From NCBI GenBank assembly GCA_947453875.1, contig CANGIH010000022.1:1-12528 (forward strand): 12,528 bases of DNA. The letters are read 5' to 3'. The notes below the pieces were generated by a model, which saw nothing but the letters and a program-made list of their open reading frames with translations, made no database searches and was not told the DNA's origin. This DNA comes from Planctomycetaceae bacterium. GTDB lineage: Bacteria; Planctomycetota; Planctomycetia; Pirellulales; UBA1268. The position numbers and the translations under genes are program-made. Shown here piece after piece: positions 1 through 6,817 of this stretch (position 1 is its first letter; every line of letters starts with the position of its first letter).

Positions 1-2
1 AT

Positions 3-1595
3 CAGGTAGCCGACCTCGTCATCCCGATCCCCAACTTCACCTCCGATGACACCGGCCTCGACGGCGCCATCAACGGGGGCTATTCGCGGCTCTCGACCCT
101 CTCGAACCTCTCCGTGCAGACCGGCCCCGCGCCGGGTGCGGTGGCGAGGAACGGTTCCGATGCGGCGATCGAAGGGAACTCACTGGCCCAGATCCCCGGG
201 GCCGGCGGCAACGGCCCGCAGGTGGGAAGTTCGGCAGGCCTTCCCCTCCTCGGTGGGCCGGCGGTAGGCGGTGCCCAGGCCGATTTCCAGTCGCTCATCG
301 ACCTGATCCAAAACACCGTCTCCCCGCAGAGTTGGAACACGGTGGGGGGCCAGGGGGCGATCCAGCCCTTCCCCACAAACCTCAGCATCGTCGTCAGCCA
401 GACCCAGGAGGTCCATGACGAGATCGCCGATCTGCTCCAGCAACTCCGCCGCCTCCAGGATCTGCAGGTGGCGATCGAAGTCCGATTCATCCGCCTGAAC
501 GACACCTTCTTCGAGCGGATCGGTGTCGACTTCGACTTCAACATCCAGTCGAACGTCCGCGACCCGCTCAACATGACTGCCGTTCCCACCGCGGGCGGTG
601 GGTCGACCTCCCCCTACACCCTCGGCATTCCCGCCAATCCGGGTGGTGCGACGCAGACGATCGGCCTCGACAACTCCGGAAATCCGGGCGTGTCCCGTAT
701 CGGCAACGTCGGGCAGAACCAAACCCTCAACGGGCAGCCGGTGCAGAACTTCTACTCCATTCCCTTCCGGCAGAACAGCTTCGGGGCCGCGCAGGTGCCG
801 TCGCTCCCGGGCCTCCCCGATCCGACGACGTCGGCGGCCACCTTCGGGTTCGCGATCCTCAGCGACATCGAGGCCTACTTCCTGATCCAGGCCGCCCAGG
901 GCAACACCCGGTCGAACGTGATGCAGGCTCCGAAGGTGACGCTCTTCAACGGTCAGAACGCCTTCATCAACGACTCGGTGTCGCGGCCGTTCGTGACGTC
1001 GGTGATCCCGGTGGTCGGTGATTTCGCCGCCGCCCAGCAACCGGTGATCACCGTCCTCAACGAGGGAACGAGCGTCAACGTTCAGGCGGTGGTCTCCAAC
1101 GACCGGCGGTTTGTCCGCCTCACTCTCATCCCGCGATTCTCGCAGATCGGTAAGGTGCAGGAGTTCCAGTTCGAGGGCTCCCGGTCGACCTCCACGAAGA
1201 GTGCCGACGAGAAGTCGGGGCTCGATGGTGGCGTCGGCCAGCAGGGGCAAAACCCGCTCGGGGCGTCGCTGGGCATCAATGCCAAGACCTCCAACGAGCA
1301 GACGGTTCGCTCGAGCGGCACGACGATCCAGCAGCCTGAATACATCACGACCTCGGTGACGACGACCGTGAGCGTACCCGACGGCGGCACGGTGCTCCTC
1401 GGCGGCATCAAGAGGCTCCGCGAGGGACGCAACGAGTTCGGTGTGCCGATCCTCTCGAAGATCCCCTACATCAACCGACTCTTCAAGAACGTCGGCATGG
1501 GCCGGACAACCGACAGCCTGATGTTGATGGTCACCCCCCGGATCATCATCCAGGAGGAGGAGGAGGACAAACTCCTCGGCGTCAACCGCCCCTGA
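3..1595 (+). CDS. Secretin (type II/III secretion system outer-membrane pore protein), 3' part
   Basis: The reading frame is open to the left edge, so the N-terminus is missing; 530 residues are visible. Secretins form multimeric outer-membrane channels for type II/III secretion, type IV pili or phage export. The fragment begins with VADLVIPIPNF, an element I associate with planctomycete secretins. It continues with a small N-type ring domain at about residues 95-165 (SLIDLIQNTV, then NLSIVVSQTQEVHDEIADLL). The secretin core follows, with QAPKVTLFNGQ at about 308-318, and the hallmark VPDGGTVLLGG begins at 458. The C-terminus reads VPILSKIPYINRLF followed by LMLMVTPRIII. A Gly/Asn/Pro-rich stretch at about 195-280 probably forms an extended loop. 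The GTG at 114 is internal, not the start, because the family sequence continues upstream. The particular secretion system cannot be decided from this fragment. Family assignment is firm; the exact system is unknown. Confidence 0.93.
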   Translation, partial: QVADLVIPIPNFTSDDTGLDGAINGGYSRLSTLSNLSVQTGPAPGAVARNGSDAAIEGNSLAQIPGAGGNGPQVGSSAGLPLLGGPAVGGAQADFQSLIDLIQNTVSPQSWNTVGGQGAIQPFPTNLSIVVSQTQEVHDEIADLLQQLRRLQDLQVAIEVRFIRLNDTFFERIGVDFDFNIQSNVRDPLNMTAVPTAGGGSTSPYTLGIPANPGGATQTIGLDNSGNPGVSRIGNVGQNQTLNGQPVQNFYSIPFRQNSFGAAQVPSLPGLPDPTTSAATFGFAILSDIEAYFLIQAAQGNTRSNVMQAPKVTLFNGQNAFINDSVSRPFVTSVIPVVGDFAAAQQPVITVLNEGTSVNVQAVVSNDRRFVRLTLIPRFSQIGKVQEFQFEGSRSTSTKSADEKSGLDGGVGQQGQNPLGASLGINAKTSNEQTVRSSGTTIQQPEYITTSVTTTVSVPDGGTVLLGGIKRLREGRNEFGVPILSKIPYINRLFKNVGMGRTTDSLMLMVTPRIIIQEEEEDKLLGVNRP

Positions 1596-1639
1596 TTCCA
1601 TATCCCTGGCGGCGGAGTCATTGCCTTCCGCAGCCCGCT

Positions 1640-1671
1640 CGACCCTGATCATGCGATCATGATCAGGGTCG
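1640..1671. terminator. Perfect 14-bp inverted repeat between secretin and DUF423 genes
   Basis: The left arm is 1640-1653 (CGACCCTGATCATG), the loop is CGAT, and the right arm 1658-1671 is the exact reverse complement. It starts 44 bp after the secretin stop and ends 64 bp before the DUF423 start. It would form a very stable RNA hairpin, so a secretin terminator is the likeliest role. No T-run follows on either strand, so a dyad operator or an mRNA-end stabiliser is also possible. Confidence 0.6.
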
Positions 1672-1717
1672 TCGCGCGTCGCCTTCGACGATGCGGCTTC
1701 CTTCACACGGCTCACTC

Positions 1718-1725
1718 GGAAGGAG
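1718..1725 (+). promoter_or_regulatory. Ribosome binding site that sets the DUF423 start
   Basis: GGAAGGAG lies 10 nt before the ATG at 1736. The frame is also open from an ATG at 1691, but that ATG would place this site inside the coding region. The family N-terminus (MTRIWFVAGALLGG) begins at 1736. Confidence 0.75.
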
Positions 1726-1735
1726 CGTCCGCAGC

Positions 1736-2131
1736 ATGACACGCATCTGGTTTGTGGCCGGCGCCCTCCTCGGCGGCATCGGCGTGGCTGCCGGGGCCTT
1801 CGGGGCGCATGGCCTCAAGGCCCACTTCGAGGCCAACGGGCAGGCAGCCAACTGGGAGACGGCCGTCCGCTACTGCCTGTTCCACGCCCTGGCGCTCCTG
1901 CTGGTGGCGACGGTTTCCGGGATGCCGCAGGCCGCCTCCTGCCGAGACCGGCTGTGGGCCTCGGGAGCCTGCTTCCTGTCTGGCACGGTCGTGTTCAGCG
2001 GGCTTCTGGCGGTGCTCGCCTACACGGGGATCCGGATCCTCGGGGCGGTGGTCCCGATTGGCGGCGTACTTTTGATCGTCGGTTGGGCGCTGCTGGCCGC
2101 TGCGGGAACTCAGCTCGGATCCGCCGAGTAG
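1736..2131 (+). CDS. DUF423 family small integral membrane protein (YgdD/TMEM256-like)
   Basis: This is a 131-residue, strongly hydrophobic protein of the DUF423 family, which includes E. coli YgdD and eukaryotic TMEM256. Its molecular function is not established. The family signature AAGAFGAHGLKAHF is near the N-terminus, followed by WETAVRYCLFHALALLLVA, where the Tyr-x-x-x-His-Ala pattern is typical. Four membrane segments are evident at about residues 3-23, 43-62, 74-96 and 102-123. The length matches the family. It is alone on the plus strand after the secretin, separated by a strong inverted repeat, so it is probably transcribed separately. Its last 22 bp overlap the 3' end of the opposing uronate-isomerase-like gene. 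Confidence 0.9.
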   Translation: MTRIWFVAGALLGGIGVAAGAFGAHGLKAHFEANGQAANWETAVRYCLFHALALLLVATVSGMPQAASCRDRLWASGACFLSGTVVFSGLLAVLAYTGIRILGAVVPIGGVLLIVGWALLAAAGTQLGSAE

Positions 2132-3417
2132 AAAACCCGTCGCGTATTGCGGACGAGAAGATCGAGCCCCAGATCGACTGCCCGCTCCTCGCTCCAGCCC
2201 CGTTCCTCCACGAATCGGCCGGCGAGTACGCCGGCGAGCACCCGGCGGTACATGGCGAACTTCGGGTAGCCGAACTCCGCCTTGTACATGTCGCTGTAGT
2301 AGCCGAGCAGCTTGGTCCGCGGCACCGCCTCGATCCGCTGCTCGAGATCGGCGGCGATCGTGGAGGGGGTGTTGGCATACCACCAGTGCCCGAAGGGGAA
2401 GACGTTGGGGAAGATCCAGGCGAAGCTCACCAGCTCGTGATTGAGGGGACGGGAGAGCACCGACACCGGGAATCGCACCTGCGGGAACGCGTTGAACAGC
2501 GGCGCGTAGTCGGCCAGCGACAGTCTTCCGTCGAGGAGATCCTGCCCCTGATGGACCCCTCCCGGGTAGATTCCCCGCCGAACACCGATCATGAGGTCGA
2601 ACGGCAGGTGACGCTCCTGGCAGATCCCGGCCACGGTCCAAAAGAGATGGGCCGCGAGTATGTCCCGCTGTGGCGTGGGCGCCGCGATGCCGTCGCGTCG
2701 CACCGCGGCGAGGGCGGCCGCAGCAGAAGCGGGATCGACCCGGTGGGGACGGAAGTCGGGGGGAAGCGAGATCGCCGCCGCGCGCGCTCCCTTTGCCACG
2801 AAGCGATCCGCCACCGCGGCCACCGCCCGATCGAGACTGGCAAGATCCTTCGCCTCGACGCCCGAAGTGACGGCCAAGCGGTCGAGGACACCCGGTTTGC
2901 CCGTATGGAACACCAATTCGTCGACCCGCAGGCAGGGCACCCACAGCGCGGTGTCGAAACCCTCGAGCGGATCGTCGAAATCGTTGGTGAGAAACACCGC
3001 TTCGATGCCGCTCTTGGCGAGCACGGAGGGGGTCCAGCCCGGATCCGCCGATCGCTCGTCGACCCGGGCCGCGAGGTCCCGCCAGTTCGTGCCGTCGATC
3101 GCGTCGGCCTCGAAACCGTACAGCCCGCGTGCGATCTCCATCAGCCAAGCGTGCTGGATCGTGTTGGTGAGCCGGCCGAGGCCGGCGACGATCCGTTCGA
3201 CCCTCGTTTCCTCGTCGAGCGTCGCCCCCTCGATCTGCTCACGTGGCACACCGGCGGAGTGAACCAGCTCCGTGTAATAGTGGTAGCCGAGGATGTCGGC
3301 CAGGGATCGCGCCGATGGGGCGAGCGGCTCGATGTGGGAGTGGGGATCGACGAAGGTCGCCCGGGCGAGTTCGGCATCAATCCGGGCAGCAAGTGCGGCT
3401 GACGGGGGTGCAACCAT
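2110..3417 (-). CDS. Uronate-isomerase-like amidohydrolase-superfamily protein
   Basis: This 435-residue protein resembles the glucuronate/uronate isomerase (UxaC) branch of the amidohydrolase superfamily, whose members are metal-dependent TIM barrels. The N-terminal FVDPHSHIEP (22-31) carries the His-x-His metal motif (H26, H28) at the end of the first strand. PFDLMIGVRRG (272-282) is placed like the UxaC strand that normally reads LHIG, but the His is replaced by Met. FGHWWYANTPSTI (342-354) resembles the C-terminal UxaC segment, and GYYSDMYKAEFGYPKFAMYRRVL (372-394) supplies the superfamily Ser-Asp (D376). The ATG at 3417 is preceded by GAGG overlapping the stop of the upstream gene, 12 bp away, so the two are probably co-transcribed. 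There is no other sugar-acid gene in view, so the substrate is open and uronate isomerisation is not proven. Confidence 0.72.
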   Translation of the reverse strand: MVAPPSAALAARIDAELARATFVDPHSHIEPLAPSARSLADILGYHYYTELVHSAGVPREQIEGATLDEETRVERIVAGLGRLTNTIQHAWLMEIARGLYGFEADAIDGTNWRDLAARVDERSADPGWTPSVLAKSGIEAVFLTNDFDDPLEGFDTALWVPCLRVDELVFHTGKPGVLDRLAVTSGVEAKDLASLDRAVAAVADRFVAKGARAAAISLPPDFRPHRVDPASAAAALAAVRRDGIAAPTPQRDILAAHLFWTVAGICQERHLPFDLMIGVRRGIYPGGVHQGQDLLDGRLSLADYAPLFNAFPQVRFPVSVLSRPLNHELVSFAWIFPNVFPFGHWWYANTPSTIAADLEQRIEAVPRTKLLGYYSDMYKAEFGYPKFAMYRRVLAGVLAGRFVEERGWSEERAVDLGLDLLVRNTRRVFYSADPS

Positions 3418-3429
3418 GGGTACCTGGCC

Positions 3430-4326
3430 TCACCCGCCGGCGGCCTCGCGCTCCTGCTGGGCGTCGATCTGGTCGAGCCGATCATCGAACTCGGCAGCCT
3501 GCTCCTCGTTCCGCTGATCGATCTGGTCGATCCGGTCGTCGAGTTCAGCCGCGTTCTCCTCCATCTGCTGGTCGCGCTGATCGAGACGATCGTCGCGGAG
3601 CGGTTCGTCGCCGAACGGGTCATCGCCGGCACGAGGGCCCGCGGAGAAGGGATCGTCTTCGGCCGGCGGCTCCACCGGGGCCCGACCAGGGGCTGGACGG
3701 GGCGTCGCTTTCGGCTGGCTCGGACGCGCCGCAGGAGCGCGGGGCTTCGGGATCGGCGGGGTCACCGTTTCGGCCGGGGTGACGATCGACTCGGGGGCGC
3801 GGCGACGCAACACATCCGGTGCGGCTTCCTGGACACCGATGTAACGCTGGCGAATCGCCGCCTCGTCACGCTGCACAGCCGCGACACGGGCGCGCTGACG
3901 ATACTGCTCGAGGCGCTGTCGGTCGCGCCCCTGCACCCGCTCGAGCGATCGCGACACGGAAATCCCGCCGCGGCCCATCGTCTCGCGGTTGGATCCCTCG
4001 GCGAAGTCACCGTTGATCTCGTCGTCGATCTTCCCGAGCTTGATCGACGCCAGCCCCCGGTAGTAGTAGGCCCTCGGATCGAGCGTGCCGGCCTCGATCG
4101 CCGCGGTGAGGGAGTCGTAGGCAGTCTGGTAGTTGCCGTTGAAGTAGGCGTGGACTCCCGCGCCGTAGGACGACGCGACGGCCAGCGGTTCGTCGGCGCG
4201 GACCGGCATCGAAACCGAGCCGGCGAGCATGACCGTCGGCAGGCACGTCAGCCCGGCCCACAGCCAAGCCTCGAACCGCCCACCGCATCCCGCCCGCCGC
4301 CGCTTCCTGCTGACGCTTGTATCCAT
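3430..4326 (-). CDS. Secreted TPR-like protein with three charged 18-residue C-terminal repeats
   Basis: The protein has 298 residues from the ATG at 4326, which is preceded by GGAGAG; a GTG at 4380 is a poorer alternative. An Arg/Lys-rich N-terminus and a hydrophobic stretch end in PVRADEP, a plausible signal peptidase I site, so it is probably periplasmic. A TPR-like hairpin follows (AGVHAYFNGNYQTAYDSLTAAIEAG, then DPRAYYYRGLASIKLG), about residues 54-100. Next come an Arg/Gln-rich helical region (about 125-170), a Pro/Ala-rich linker, and two DDPF motifs. The C-terminal 54 residues are three tandem 18-residue units (for example DDRIDQIDQRNEEQAAEF), probably coiled coil. TPR-like segments usually bind proteins; the partner is unknown. 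It lies 12 bp before the uronate-isomerase-like gene, suggesting an operon. No enzyme motif is visible. Confidence 0.8.
   Translation of the reverse strand: MDTSVSRKRRRAGCGGRFEAWLWAGLTCLPTVMLAGSVSMPVRADEPLAVASSYGAGVHAYFNGNYQTAYDSLTAAIEAGTLDPRAYYYRGLASIKLGKIDDEINGDFAEGSNRETMGRGGISVSRSLERVQGRDRQRLEQYRQRARVAAVQRDEAAIRQRYIGVQEAAPDVLRRRAPESIVTPAETVTPPIPKPRAPAARPSQPKATPRPAPGRAPVEPPAEDDPFSAGPRAGDDPFGDEPLRDDRLDQRDQQMEENAAELDDRIDQIDQRNEEQAAEFDDRLDQIDAQQEREAAGG
3433..3594 (-). repeat. Three tandem 54-bp coding repeats (18 residues each)
   Basis: The C-terminus of the TPR-like protein is three in-frame units without gaps: DDRLDQRDQQMEENAAEL, DDRIDQIDQRNEEQAAEF, DDRLDQIDAQQEREAAGG. Each begins with Asp-Asp-Arg-Leu/Ile-Asp-Gln and is rich in Gln/Glu. 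The units are related but diverged, so duplication was not recent. Confidence 0.85.
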
Positions 4327-4527
4327 GCCCGCACTCTCCGAGCGAGGTGACGACCGACCCACCAGGGACACCCGTCCCACAAGGCTCGTATCGGCAGCCC
4401 ATCGGCATCACCCGCGGATTCGGACTGGCGCCGGAAGAGTCTTCCAGCATCCGCCCCGGATGACCGTCAGGGTCGACCCCGCCGCCAGGGTCGGTGCACG
4501 CAGGGGGCGATCGGAAGGGCCTCCCCC
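4327..4527. other. Intergenic region upstream of the TPR-like gene
   Basis: These 201 bp separate the 150-residue gene's stop from the TPR-like gene's start, both on the minus strand. They probably hold a terminator and a promoter. Two palindromes stand out: GGAAGA-G-TCTTCC at 4433-4445 and GGGTCGACCC at 4470-4479. CAGGGTCG occurs at 4468-4475 and again at 4486-4493. I cannot place clear -35/-10 boxes. Confidence 0.45.
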
Positions 4528-4528
4528 T
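4502..4528 (-). terminator. Possible hairpin at the end of the cutA cluster
   Basis: AGGGGG at 4502-4507 pairs with CCCCCT at 4523-4528, leaving a 15-nt loop. The stem touches the stop codon of the 150-residue gene. There is no T-run, so this is only a candidate terminator for the phosphoesterase-cutA transcript. Confidence 0.3.
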
Positions 4529-4980
4529 TATCCCTCCGCAATCGTCCCCCGGACTGCCGCCAAGCGGCGGAAGGTGGGCTCGTCGACAAACACCCCCGCC
4601 CGCACCAACTGGACCATGAGGGGGTCGGCGGGCCAACCCCAGACGTTGAGAAAGCGGTCCCATTCGGCGATCGGGCAGCGTCCCTTCACCTCAACCACGA
4701 GCACCCGGCCGAGCCGCTCATAGGCATTGCCGTCGATCTGCCATCGCCCTTCGTTTCCGGGGCCGACCCACACGAACGAGCCGTCCGGTTCCACATACAA
4801 CCGCTCCAAAGCGGCCAATCGTTCAAGCGCCAGATCGAAGTCGATGGCCATCCGCTCGCCGGCGGCCTCCCTGGGAACAACGAGCGTGGGCCAATCGCCC
4901 CGGGCATCGCGGAGCATCGCGCCGGCGACCGCCCCCCTGGGACGCGGATGGAGACTGACGTCGAAAACGAGTTCGCTCAC
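4528..4980 (-). CDS. Hypothetical protein, translationally coupled to cutA
   Basis: I do not recognise this 150-residue protein. It starts at a GTG whose last two bases are shared with the TGA of cutA (GTGA, a 4-nt overlap), a usual sign of translational coupling. It has no signal peptide or membrane segment and looks like a soluble alpha/beta protein. Visible segments are a beta-rich N-terminus (ELVFDVSLHPRP), a central YVEPDGSFVWVGPGNEGRWQIDGNAYERLG, and a Trp-rich stretch (CPIAEWDRFLNVWGWPADPLMVQLVRAGVF). The DPLMVQLVRAGVFVDEPTFRRLA tail suggests a helical end. The coupling to CutA suggests the two are made together, perhaps in similar amounts; no function can be inferred. It may be a lineage-restricted family. 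Confidence 0.75.
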   Translation of the reverse strand: MSELVFDVSLHPRPRGAVAGAMLRDARGDWPTLVVPREAAGERMAIDFDLALERLAALERLYVEPDGSFVWVGPGNEGRWQIDGNAYERLGRVLVVEVKGRCPIAEWDRFLNVWGWPADPLMVQLVRAGVFVDEPTFRRLAAVRGTIAEG

Positions 4981-5360
4981 GATGCCACGTCGCCCCCGGC
5001 AGCGGCGCCGGTCGACTCCTCGACCCAGGCCACGTAATCCCGGCTCCCCTGGATCTCCGTCCAGGTGATTTCCGGAACAGTGTAGGGATGGGACGAGCGG
5101 ATCGCATCAACACAGGCTGCGAGCGAACCCCGGCTGGTCTTGCAGTGACAGGACCACTCCTCCGATCGCTCGATCGCGCCTTCCCAGGAATAGCAACTGG
5201 CGATCGGACCAACCACCTGGACGCACGCCGCCAGGCGGGCGGCGACAAGCAGGCCCGCTCGATCCGCCGCCGTCGCCCTGTCGGGATAGGTGGTGCAGAC
5301 GACGATCAGCGTCGGGCCTCCAGGCTGCCACCAACGGTCATTGCTGCTTGCCGTCGCCAT
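4977..5360 (-). CDS. cutA: CutA1 divalent-ion tolerance family protein
   Basis: The 127-residue product has the CutA1 core in order: LIVVCTTYPDRATAADRAGLLVAARLAACVQV, then IASCYSWEGAIERSEEWSCHCKT, then AIRSSHPYTVPEITWTEI and a C-terminal YVAWVEEST. The Cys of LAACVQV, the YxWEGxIE loop and HPYxVPEI are hallmarks. CutA1 proteins form very stable PII-like homotrimers. The historical link to copper tolerance is weak and the true role is unsettled. I chose the ATG at 5360 because AAGGAG lies 6 nt upstream; a GTG at 5375 is in frame, but that site would then fall just after the start codon. It lies 15 nt after the phosphoesterase stop and overlaps the next gene by 4 nt, so it is the middle gene of a three-gene unit. 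Confidence 0.95.
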   Translation of the reverse strand: MATASSNDRWWQPGGPTLIVVCTTYPDRATAADRAGLLVAARLAACVQVVGPIASCYSWEGAIERSEEWSCHCKTSRGSLAACVDAIRSSHPYTVPEITWTEIQGSRDYVAWVEESTGAAAGGDVAS

Positions 5361-5366
5361 GCCCCG

Positions 5367-5372
5367 CTCCTT
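5367..5372 (-). promoter_or_regulatory. Ribosome binding site that sets the cutA start
   Basis: On the minus strand AAGGAG sits 6 nt before the ATG at 5360, inside the 15-nt gap after the upstream stop codon. It rules against the GTG at 5375. Confidence 0.75.
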
Positions 5373-5375
5373 CAC

Positions 5376-6671
5376 TCAGGCTGCCTCGATGACCCACGCC
5401 CCGGCGTCACTCCCGCCCCGGAGCCTGCGCGTGCGACCATGATCCTCCCACTCGGCAACGGTGCCGCCCAGGCCCATGGCCCGACATGGACCGGCGTCTG
5501 CCGGGCGAAAGACGACAGTGGGAGGATCCCCACCCCCGGCTGTCGGCGGGCCGATTTCATGAACCGATCCCCGCGTCGAGGAGTCTCCCTGCGCGTCAGC
5601 CTGGGCGGGTCCGAGACAGACCACCCCACCGTCCCCGCGGAGGATGGCGGAATCGACTCTCGGCAGGTGCCCGACGACCATCGCTTCGGCGCCCCCGGCG
5701 GGCCTGATCGGGGCGGGGAGGAGCACCTCGGCGAGCGGATCGGCGTCCAACCGGAACCGATGGGGGGGTATGGCCGGCTGCGGGCGGGCAATGCAGGCCA
5801 GGCGGTTCGCCAAGGCATCGACGACGTCGAAAGGAGCGTCGAGATGGATTCCCGTTGCCCGGGTCGATCGATGCCACCCCTCGACACAGCCCAACCAGGC
5901 ATCCCGCACGGTGTCTGGCGCAGCGAGCGAGGTGAGCCATCGACCGACCACCGCTGCGGCGGCGAGCGGATGGGCCCCTGTCAGATCGGCAAGAAATCGG
6001 CGCCGGACCCGATCCTCGAGCGCGACGACGGCTGGCCGGAGGGAAAAACGCGCGAGCAATTCGATGCGCAGCAGGGCCCCGAGAGTCGGACCTCCCTCCA
6101 CCGCGGCGTCGGCCGGGGAGGCCCAGAGGGGATCAAGGCGGTGGCCATGATGGACCTCGATCCGATCGGACGACCAGGAGTCGCCGATCGCCACGCCGAG
6201 GCGGGACGCGACCGCCCTTGGCCACGCCGTACAGAATCCCCCGTCGAGGTTGCCGGCAAGCATCGCCAGGCCGACCGGCACGACTTCCGATGCACCGACG
6301 ACGGGCCGGCCGCGGCGGTCGGCCCGTGGCACCGGGATCCCACGACGCAGGGTCTGGACGAGCGGGGCGAGGATTGATCGTCCCTTCCGCAGCGCCGCGG
6401 TCTGGACGCGCTCGTGGATGGCCGCCTGGCGATGCCCTCGGTGCCAGGGGCGGACATCCCCGAGCCAGGCTTGCGAGGCGATCCAGTCAAACGTGTCGCC
6501 GGCGAGCACGATATCGACCCGTTGAATGGGCAGATATCGGCCGTCGGCCTGCCAACCACAGCGAACCGCGGCCCGCGCGACCGCCGCGGCAAAGCGTGCC
6601 ACGACGCCCCCGGCCGCCGACGACCAGAGCGAGCCGTCAGAGATTTCCCAATTTGCCGTGACGACGAGCAT
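5376..6671 (-). CDS. Calcineurin-like metallophosphoesterase-related protein with degenerate motifs
   Basis: From the ATG at 6671 the protein has 431 residues. The frame is open to 6845, but that would overlap the upstream gene and add a segment unlike this fold. The order of motifs suggests the LpxH-like calcineurin phosphoesterase fold: a first strand MLVVTANWEISDGS (1-14), VDIVLAGDTFDW (52-63, the GDxxD metal motif), MLAGNLDGGF (137-146, where GNHD would be expected), EVHHGHRLDPL (172-182, like the His-Gly-His/Asp motif) and MVVGHLPRVDSAI (331-343, where GHTH would be expected). The usual Asp-x-His of motif I reads SDGS, and the last motif keeps only one His. It may be catalytically altered or inactive, or a diverged phosphatase. 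No signal peptide is seen. It precedes cutA by 15 nt in the same direction. The ribosome site (GGGGGAAGG touching the ATG) is poorly spaced, so the start is uncertain. Confidence 0.6.
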   Translation of the reverse strand: MLVVTANWEISDGSLWSSAAGGVVARFAAAVARAAVRCGWQADGRYLPIQRVDIVLAGDTFDWIASQAWLGDVRPWHRGHRQAAIHERVQTAALRKGRSILAPLVQTLRRGIPVPRADRRGRPVVGASEVVPVGLAMLAGNLDGGFCTAWPRAVASRLGVAIGDSWSSDRIEVHHGHRLDPLWASPADAAVEGGPTLGALLRIELLARFSLRPAVVALEDRVRRRFLADLTGAHPLAAAAVVGRWLTSLAAPDTVRDAWLGCVEGWHRSTRATGIHLDAPFDVVDALANRLACIARPQPAIPPHRFRLDADPLAEVLLPAPIRPAGGAEAMVVGHLPRVDSAILRGDGGVVCLGPAQADAQGDSSTRGSVHEIGPPTAGGGDPPTVVFRPADAGPCRAMGLGGTVAEWEDHGRTRRLRGGSDAGAWVIEAA

Positions 6672-6785
6672 CCTTCCCCCGGCCGAGCGGCAACGGGGGC
6701 GGACGCCATGATTGCCCCCACTCGCTCCATCGGCCCGATGGGAGGAGGGGAATCGGTGGTGTGGCTGGTGGCAACGATTGCACCG

Positions 6786-6813
6786 CGCCGGATGGGGAAA
6801 CCTTCTTCCGGCG
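6786..6813 (-). terminator. Hairpin just after the DUF11-like gene
   Basis: CGCCGGA at 6786-6792 pairs with TCCGGCG at 6807-6813, with a 14-nt loop. In the minus direction it begins 4 nt after the stop codon of the DUF11-like gene. There is no T-run. It is a candidate terminator separating that gene from the phosphoesterase-cutA unit, within a 146-bp gap that otherwise shows nothing clear. Confidence 0.45.
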
Positions 6814-6817
6814 ACGT

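Noticed and set aside
180..1742. Long open frame on the minus strand opposite the secretin
   Set aside because: It lies wholly across recognisable secretin sequence, is rich in Arg, Asp, Glu and His as expected of a shadow in high-GC DNA, and resembles no family.
1712..3148. Second minus-strand open frame in the same region
   Set aside because: Arg/Gly-rich composition with no motif, overlapping two genes with clear family signatures.
1954..3402. Long plus-strand open frame opposite the uronate-isomerase-like gene
   Set aside because: The minus-strand product has recognisable amidohydrolase motifs; this frame is low-complexity and starts inside the DUF423 gene.
5088..6377. Plus-strand open frame opposite cutA and the phosphoesterase-like gene
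   Set aside because: CutA on the other strand is unambiguous and this frame gives no recognisable domain.
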